NCBI RefSeq assembly: GCF_011386835.1
Contig: NC_088797.1
Coordinates: forward strand, 41,522,576-41,586,575
From: Chrysemys picta bellii
Taxonomy: Eukaryota > Chordata > Testudines > Emydidae
DNA length: 64,000 bases
Reading direction: 5' to 3'
In this document: positions 57,873 to 64,000 of the stretch, piece after piece
How the letters are laid out: every line of letters begins with the position of its first letter
Numbering within the stretch: the first letter of the stretch is position 1
Notes under the pieces: generated by a model
Told to the model about the DNA's origin: nothing
Seen by the model: the letters and a program-made list of their open reading frames with translations, nothing else
Database searches by the model: none
Made by a program: the position numbers and the translations under genes

Positions 57873-59296
57873 TAGAAGAGCACCTGTAACACCATTGTCC
57901 AACCACTAGAGGACACACATGAGGACCTGACCCCTTTCCTTCACAGAAAGAAATGAAAATAGTCTAAAATCCTGGTGAAATACAAAATGGCAGGAAGCTA
58001 AAGCTCTACTGGTTATTTGTGTAGGTGCCATTTAGTAGTATTGCAATCTCTTCATGCATTCACTTCACTTTACATTTCCTGCCCTGAATTCTTCAGCATT
58101 GGCCATTATGTAATTCATTACCAATGCAGTCTATCTGCCATAGTTGCTAATCTCATATTTTATACAACCCAACAACAACACTGGTTTTAGAATTCCTTTT
58201 CAGTCTTCCTTTTTTATGTCTACCTTTTAAAGTATAAAAAGAAAGCAGATTAATTCTCTAGAACCAGCAAGTTTCTTCTTAAATACCGTGGGCCACTGTG
58301 GTGTTATTAAATGGAGGGATGTGCTGATTTGTAGCATGGTAAAGTGAATAAACCACTCATTTGCTTGACTGATTTCACTAAGCTGTCAATCAAGATTTGA
58401 TTTACCAAGATTAATTGGACTCCCCAGGGATTTTGGTTAAAGCATTATAGTATCCCACACTGAAATTGTGAACATTAAACAAAAACTCACAGTATTGGCT
58501 TCTCCTTATAAAAATGAATGAATGCTTCATAAACAAGGATGCAAATCACACCAGCAGCTGCTTCTTTCTAGTCTAGTTAATCAATCTTGGCTTCAAAACT
58601 GTAAAGAAAGAGAGAAATGGGGGGAAGGGGAGGAAACAACGTTAGTGATGACAAAGCCTAAAAGATTAAGCAAAGTAATAGGGCAAGCAAACAAAAACTT
58701 CCATTTGTTGGATACTCCCGTAGAGCTGAGAATAAATATCCAGTGCCATAAACTGTTACATATTATTTAGTTATGTGGTTGAAAAGTTCCTAACCCTGTG
58801 GCCATAAAGATTCATACCAGTGGCTTAGAATACTGCAGCCTTAATATCACCAGACCTATCATATTTTAACAAACAGTATGCGTCGCCTACATACATTACT
58901 TTTGGGGCTAATCTGACTGCAATTTGTTGTTTTGGTGTTTTTTTTAAAGTGAAAAATACAAGTGTATACCTTTAACAATTCAAACCACGAAGCAGGTCCA
59001 CGCTGTGAAGCTATGCAACATTATTCATATGCAGTACTCACAGGACAAATACAGAATATTAACTGTGAAGTTGAGGAAGGAGGGCTAGCAGTACAAGAGG
59101 TATGGGCTCTGAAACCAGGGAATGGGTGGGAAAGAGAAGATTAAGAGCAAGCAAAGTGGACCACAATGGTCATGGTGCATGGAATCATGTTAACTTCTGT
59201 ACTTGCTGCTTGGGTCCCACTGGAGACAAAAGGAGTTGCAGAAAGGTGCTGCCCCATTGCCATAAGGAACCACAGGTTGCACCTACTGAGCTGGCT
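57873..59296. other. AT-rich non-coding interval
   Basis: No gene. Frames at 58522-58770 and 58962-59305 have no signature. Confidence 0.35.
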
Positions 59297-59835
59297 GAGG
59301 CTTAGTCTACACCAGGGTTGGGCAAACTACGGACCGGGGGGCCATATCCAGTCTTTCAGACATTTTAATCTGGCCCTCGAGCGCCTGGAAGCAGTGGCAT
59401 GTCCCCCCTCCGGCTCCTATGCATAGGGGCAGCCAGGGGGCTCCACTCGCTGCCCCTGCCCCAAGCACCGCCCCAACAGCTCCCATTGGCCAGGAACCGT
59501 GAGCATTCACGGCCCGCCATACAATTTCCATTTCCAGACGTGGCCCTCGGGCCAAAAAGTTTGCCCACCCCTGGTCTACACTGCCAACTTATATCAGTAT
59601 AACTATATCACTCAGGGGTGTGGAAAATCCACACCCCTGAGTGACAGTCATACCAAACTAGCCCTCAGCGTAGACAGCACTCTATCAACACAGGGCTTCT
59701 CCCGTCGAAATAGCTATTGCCTCTCAGACAGATGGAATACCTATGCCAACAGAAGAGTCTCTCCCATCGGTGTAGATAGTGTCTTCACTAAGTGCTACAG
59801 CAGCTGCAGCGCTGTAAGTGAAGACAAGCCCTGAT
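59297..59835. mobile_element. Harbinger-like MITE split by a hAT element
   Basis: The left end is gaggcttagtctacac and the right end gtgaagacaagccctga, partly inverse. The part after 59574 contains 'atcactcaggggtgtggaaa', shared with 8619-8882. The hAT element at 59313-59573 lies just inside the left end. Confidence 0.85.
59313..59573. mobile_element. hAT MITE nested in the MITE at 59297
   Basis: The left end CAGGGTTGGGCAAACT and right end AGTTTGCCCACCCCTG are inverse with one mismatch. The exact 8-bp duplication gtctacac lies at 59305-59312 and 59574-59581. The interior has a GC-rich CCGGCTCC-type core. Frames on both strands inside it are composition artefacts. Confidence 0.96.
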
Positions 59836-60159
59836 GGACATGTGCAGCTTGCTAGAGCTGAAGATCAGAACCTCAGACTTGGGCAGAGAATTCTTGTGGG
59901 CTTCACTGCACATAACACAGAAGCTCAGACCTGAGCAATTGGGATGTCTTAACTTGATGTGATGACTGTCATGTACCATAAGTGCCATAACATTTTGATG
60001 CACAAGCTTGCTCCATAATAGAAACTTGAGAGGAAGACTTGTTGACATCATTAGGTGGCATGTCTGCAGGGGATCATGATCCTCCTAAACATGAACCTTC
60101 TGTATGCACATGCATTACACTTTGAGCATCAGACCATAAAAAAAAAAAAGCTAACAAAC
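59836..60159. other. Non-coding interval
   Basis: No feature supported. Confidence 0.3.
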
Positions 60160-60660
60160 TACTCAGATTTTGAGACTAGAAGTAACAATTCTGATCTAGT
60201 CTGATCTTCTACACAGTACAAGCCAAAGAATTTCAGCCACTGATTTCTGCATCAAGTCTATCACTTCTGGATGAGCTAGAGGATAGCCTTCAGAAAGGCA
60301 TCCAATCATAACTCAAAGATATTGAGTGAGAAATAATCCAGCACGCACATCACTTGGGAAATTGTTTCAAATTTAACAGTGAGGGCAACTAAACACTGCA
60401 TTTGTCTAGTGTCAGATTCAAGCCATTGGATCTTGTTATGTCTTTGTGTTAGTACACAGAAACAGACCTCTGCTATCAGAAATCTTCTTCCCCTCTAGGT
60501 ACTTGTAGACCATGATTAAATCACCTCTTACCCGTCTCCTGGATAAACCAAATAGATTGAGCTACTTAAGTCTAACTGTAAAGCAGCTTTCACAGATCTC
60601 AAATAATTTTGGTGGTTCTTTTTTTAACTCTTTACAATTTTTAAACATGCCTTAATATGT
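60160..60660 (-). mobile_element. Old CR1 LINE fragment
   Basis: 'ttgagactagaagtaacaat' then 'ccttcagaaaggcatccaat', 'agccattggatcttgttatg', 'agaccatgattaaatcacct' and 'aaaccaaatagattgagct' follow the order of a reversed, old CR1 3' end. Many indels; no open frame. Confidence 0.75.
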
Positions 60661-60915
60661 TTGGATTTCTTTTAACTTGAACCTTAGCTCTGAATTTGCT
60701 AGGTTAGTAATGCTTGCTATGGGGATATTGCAATGGTCTCTAATGTCTTTACCCATAAGTCATAGTTATGTATTCACCCTAAACTCCAGTTTAACATTGT
60801 AATTTGGCAATTTGTAACGTGGGGATAATATGCCCTTACCTATCTCTCAAGTTTATCTGAGGATTAAGATTTTGAAGATCAAATCTTCTTTATAAAGACC
60901 ATATTACCTTTCTAC
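60661..60915. other. AT-rich non-coding interval
   Basis: No feature supported. Confidence 0.3.
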
Positions 60916-61222
60916 GGGCATGTCTTCACTACCTGCCGGATCGGCGGGTAGCGATCGATCTATCGGGGATCCATTTTATCACGTCTAGTGTAGACGCGAT
61001 AAAATCGATCCCCAATCGCTCTGCCGTCGACTCCGGAACTCCACCGCAGTGAGAGGCGGAAGCGAAGTCGGCGGGGGAGCTGCCGCGCTGCCATCAACTC
61101 CGCCGCCGTCCTCACAGCCAGGTAAATCAACCTAAAATATGCAACTTCAGCTACACTATTCGCGTAGCTGAAGTTGCATATCTTAGGTCGACATCCCCCC
61201 CCCCCATAATGTAGAGCTAGCC
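60916..61222. mobile_element. Harbinger-like MITE with two internal hairpins
   Basis: The left end is gggcatgtcttcactacc and the right end 'taatgtagagctagcc'. The interior is GC-rich. It holds an imperfect palindrome of about 26-base arms (60962-60987 and 60989-61014, around gtctagtgtagac) and a perfect one with 17-base arms (61137-61153 and 61165-61181, atatgcaacttcagcta). The frame at 60960-61229 is not a gene. Confidence 0.75.
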
Positions 61223-61288
61223 TAAACATTAACTTCTCTCATTTTTATGAGACCGAGGGGAAGAGAGAGAGAAAGGCAGGATCTACAG
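61223..61288. other. Short interval with a target site duplication
   Basis: Holds a (GA)-rich stretch and, at 61281-61288, atctacag, the left copy of the duplication of the following hAT element. Confidence 0.5.
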
Positions 61289-61639
61289 CAGGGGTCGGCA
61301 GCCTACGGCATGTTAGCCGATTTTGAGTGGCATGCAGCTCCCTGCCACGGTCCTGGCCCCCAGCCCCACTCAGCCCCCCCGCCCACTGCTCTCCCCTGCG
61401 GGGGCAGGAGGCAGAAGCTTGGTTCTATGGCAGCCAAGCTTCCCCCCTCCCCCGCGTCTTCCCCCAGCGTGGTGCTTTCCTGCCCCTCCTCCTCTCCTTC
61501 CCTGCTCCAATCAGCTGATGGCCCTAGCAAGGGGGAGGGGGAAGAGCGGCAGCATGCACACAGCTCCGTAGAGGACACAGAGAGAGGTAGGGACGGAGCC
61601 TGGGGGAAGGGGATGGAACAGGGCATATCCCTTCCAGCC

Positions 61640-62045
61640 CCCTGCCCTGAGCCGCTCAGGGCAGGGGGCTGGGAGCACCCCCATGAGCTGAGCACCCCAG
61701 CCTTCTGCCCAGCACCCCCCCGCTCCCCAACCCTCTGCCCTGAAACCCCCCACCCCAACACACACCCAGCCTTCTGCCCTGCACCCCCTCAGCCCCATCC
61801 CTCTGCCCTGAACCCCCACACACACTCAGCCTTCTGCCCTGCACCCCGCCATACCCCAGCCCTCTGCCCTGACCCTTAAACCCCCCACACACCCAGCCTT
61901 CTGCCCTGCACCCCCCATGCCCGCCAGCCCTCTGCCCTTTTCCTGGACCCCCCCCCCCCCCCACACACACACACACACACACACACCAGCCTTCTGCCCT
62001 GAACCCCCTCCCCCAGCCCTCTGCCCTGACCCCTGAAACACCCCC
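61640..62045. repeat. C-rich minisatellite
   Basis: The unit of 25-35 bases is built on 'agccttctgccctgcacccc'. At least ten degenerate copies occur, with variable spacers, a C run at 61948-61962 and another near 62041-62050. Confidence 0.92.
61962..61986. repeat. (CA)n microsatellite
   Basis: About 12 CA units inside the minisatellite, following a C run. Confidence 0.93.
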
Positions 62046-62367
62046 CCCCCAGGTCTGGGGTCCCGGCTGCAGGATCTGCTCAGCCCGCTGCCGGCCTAGG
62101 TGAACAGAACCCCAGGCTGGCAGCGAGCTGAGCAGGCTGGTGGCGTAAGATCAGCATTTTAATTTAAATTTTAAATGATGAATCTTAAACATTTTTAAAA
62201 CCTTGTTTACTTTACATACAATAGTTTAGTTATATAATATAGACTTATAGAAAGAGACCTTCTAAAAACGTTTAAATGTATTAACGGCATGCAAAACCTT
62301 AAATTAGAGTGAATAAATGAAGACTCGGCACAGCACTTCTGAAAGGTTGCCGACCCCTGGACTACAG

Positions 62368-62730
62368 TATTTATGGAAAAGGAAGGCATTAGCCTAATAT
62401 CTCTTTAGCACAAATGTTATCTCCAGACACAATGAAGTAGGAGTCTGATTCAGAACTCCAACCTAAGTAGAACTCAAATATATTATGGCTTTATTTTTTT
62501 ATTTTATATTTTGTAAAGGAAATCTAGCTATGCCCCAGATTTGACACCTTTTTTTAAAAGCTCAGAAAAAAAAATTTTTAGGCGTTTGCACACCAGCCAA
62601 GTTTTCCCAAACTCTCAGAGCGCTGTATCTTTTTGCTAGCAGCTTTTGACTGCTGCTTTGCTTTTAGAATTACAAAAATACCTACTGCTGGAATTGGAGC
62701 AGAACACACTGAAATCACACTCGTGGAACA
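62368..62730. other. AT-rich non-coding interval
   Basis: No feature supported. Confidence 0.3.
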
Positions 62731-62846
62731 AGCTTTGTTGCTACACAGATCTCTTTCTCAGGCCTGGGAAAGATGCTCAGAATGTTCCTGGTGACACCGA
62801 GTATCTTTCCCAGACCTGAGGAAGAGATCTGTGTAGCAACAAAGCT
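62731..62846. repeat. Inverted repeat with 44-base arms and 28-base loop
   Basis: Left arm 62731-62774 (agctttgttgctacacagat and onward) and right arm 62803-62846 (atctttcccagacctgagga and onward) are inverse with two mismatches. The right arm is part of a Penelope-like tail that continues on the plus strand. Confidence 0.95.
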
Positions 62847-62912
62847 CGCTTTTCTCACCAAAAGAAGTTGGTCCAATAAAAGATACATCACCCACCTTTT
62901 TTCTCTAATATC
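62803..62912 (+). mobile_element. Penelope-like retroelement 3' tail
   Basis: 'gaggaagagatctgtgtagc' is followed by 'ttggtccaataaaagata' and 'catcacccacctt' and 'ctctaatatcctgag'. This is the same tail type as at 635-690. Only the terminal 110 bases remain, preceded by an inverted copy of their start. Confidence 0.75.
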
Positions 62913-63640
62913 CTGAGATAGACACTGCTACAACACTGCATACTCCTAGAAGCAGGCATCTAATCATCCAATGCAGAATTCTACTGTTAATCTCTCCTAC
63001 CAAGCAAAACATTGTTTTTCAACATTATTTCAAGATTATCAAGCTTTTATTGCTAGAGTACACCACCAGGTGGCACGATTGCAAAATGAAGATGATAAAA
63101 AAAAAATCACTCTCATATATGACATTCAGTGTCCTTAAAATGAAAATGTTTAACACTTCTCTATTATACTCATATAATCTGCTTGCTTATGATTCTCTAT
63201 CATACTTCATGTAGTCTGTTACTTATGATTATGTTAGTTAAATTGAATGCAAAAATCACTTTAGATGACAGCAAAGAGAGATCATGCACATCAAACAATT
63301 AAATGCTGGACTGCATTTAACACACAAAAACCCCTCATTTTTGTTATTTCCTTCTGCTTCCTCTGACTCCAGTGAAGGTTTTATAATTTACAAGCATAAC
63401 GCAATCTTAACAGCATTGCATATTTTTACATGCCAAAGAGATGCTAGCTTTTCATATTAGTCAAAGATGGCCATCATAGTAAAGGTATTTGGTTTGGGGA
63501 AAGAACATTAAGCTGGATCAAGACACTTTCTAACACAGACTAGTCAGAATTACTGAAATAACTTTAAAATATATCACAATCTGCTCCTACTCATTACAGT
63601 CCAGGACACAGAAGTCATTTCTCAAAATCTACTATCATAG
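62913..63640. other. AT-rich non-coding interval
   Basis: No gene or repeat recognised. Confidence 0.35.
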
Positions 63641-63850
63641 GAGCATGTGTGCCTGTAATGGGGTACACTTCCAGTGGAGGCACCTCTTTGGGACTGGGGA
63701 TCAACTCTCGCCCAGCCTGGTACCCCTTTCTATTGGTTGCTCACACCATAGACTCTCTGTTTGAGATTCAGGGTGCTCCTTCTTTGTGACTTGATCTTCC
63801 AGTCAGGTCACTAGTTAGTTGTCCCTTTCCAATTTGTCAAAGTCCCCTGG
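63641..63850. other. Unassigned repeat-like segment
   Basis: 'tgtaatggggtacacttcca', 'gcctggtacccctttctat' and 'gttgctcacaccatagactc' are reminiscent of a dispersed LTR-like repeat, but the ends are not defined. Confidence 0.2.
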
Positions 63851-64000
63851 CAGGGCCGGCTCCAGGCACCAGCGCAGGAAGCAGGTGCTTGGGGCAGCCA
63901 ACAGAAAGGGGCGGCACGTACAACTCTTTGGTGGCAAGTCCCTCAGTCCCTCTCAGAGGGAAGGACTGGCCGCCAAATTGCCGCCGAAGAATAAAGCAGC
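63851..64000. mobile_element. hAT MITE, cut by the window end
   Basis: Starts CAGGGCCGGCTCCAGG, the same end as the element at 56635. Internal 'ttggggcagcc' and 'ggcggcacgtacaac' continue the match. The right end is not in the window. Confidence 0.92.

Larger units (their letters stand above)
61289..62359. mobile_element. hAT MITE with internal minisatellite
   Basis: The left end CAGGGGTCGGCAGCCT and right end AGGTTGCCGACCCCTG are inverse with one mismatch. The flanking duplication is atctacag at 61281-61288 and gactacag at 62360-62367, six of eight identical. The right 200 bases are AT-rich ('acttatagaaagagacctt'), as in the usual member of this family. The middle is filled by a C-rich minisatellite. 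The 210-codon frame at 61247-61879 is low-complexity Pro/Cys/Ala/Pro sequence, not a gene. Confidence 0.95.

Noticed and set aside
61247..61879. 210-codon plus-strand frame, rich in Pro, Cys and His
   Set aside because: It is the translated C-rich minisatellite of a hAT MITE.

Overview
This is vertebrate nuclear DNA, AT-rich and dominated by transposable elements. It is most probably from a turtle. The evidence is the mix of repeats: long CR1 LINE copies with turtle-type 3' ends, a tRNA-headed SINE with a CR1 tail, Penelope-like element tails ending in 'ccaataaaagata', MIR and L2 relics, many hAT and Harbinger-type miniature elements, and a full-length two-gene Harbinger transposon. There is no operon structure, rRNA, tRNA, CRISPR or other prokaryotic signal. 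Family names come from memory of the families; no database search was run.

Layout. 1-690 is the 3' part of a Penelope-like element. From 2892 to 30840 there is a tentative plus-strand multi-exon gene of unknown family. It has a signal-peptide exon, six short internal exon-like blocks whose splice phases all agree, and a last exon ending in a GPI-like hydrophobic tail. Its putative introns hold a CR1 copy (3700-5380), MIR copies, miniature transposons, a (TA)n(CA)n microsatellite, a CR1 with a nested hAT element (25085-26615) and a CR1 in reverse (28352-29577). 30962-32430 is a cluster of a SINE, two MITEs and an L2-like tail with a 52-bp duplication.

35826-40283 is the clearest functional unit: a PIF/Harbinger transposon. 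On the plus strand it carries an apparently intact two-exon Myb/SANT-like DNA-binding protein gene. Converging on it from the minus strand is a HARBI1-type DDE nuclease gene broken by a single in-frame TAG. In this class both proteins are needed: the Myb-like protein binds the ends and helps bring the nuclease to the nucleus, and the nuclease cuts and joins DNA. Several MITEs in the window share the 'GTCTACAC' end motif and could be non-autonomous relatives.

40284-64000 has no convincing host gene. It contains hAT MITEs with clear 8-bp target-site duplications (41791, 56635, 59313, 61289), one cut by the window end (63851), Harbinger-like MITEs, MIR, L2 and CR1 fragments, two more Penelope-like tails (50387, 62820), a 44-bp near-perfect inverted repeat at 62731-62846, and long single-copy AT-rich stretches in which I see nothing. 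Exon calls outside the Harbinger element rest on splice-site and reading-frame inspection only and should be treated as hypotheses.
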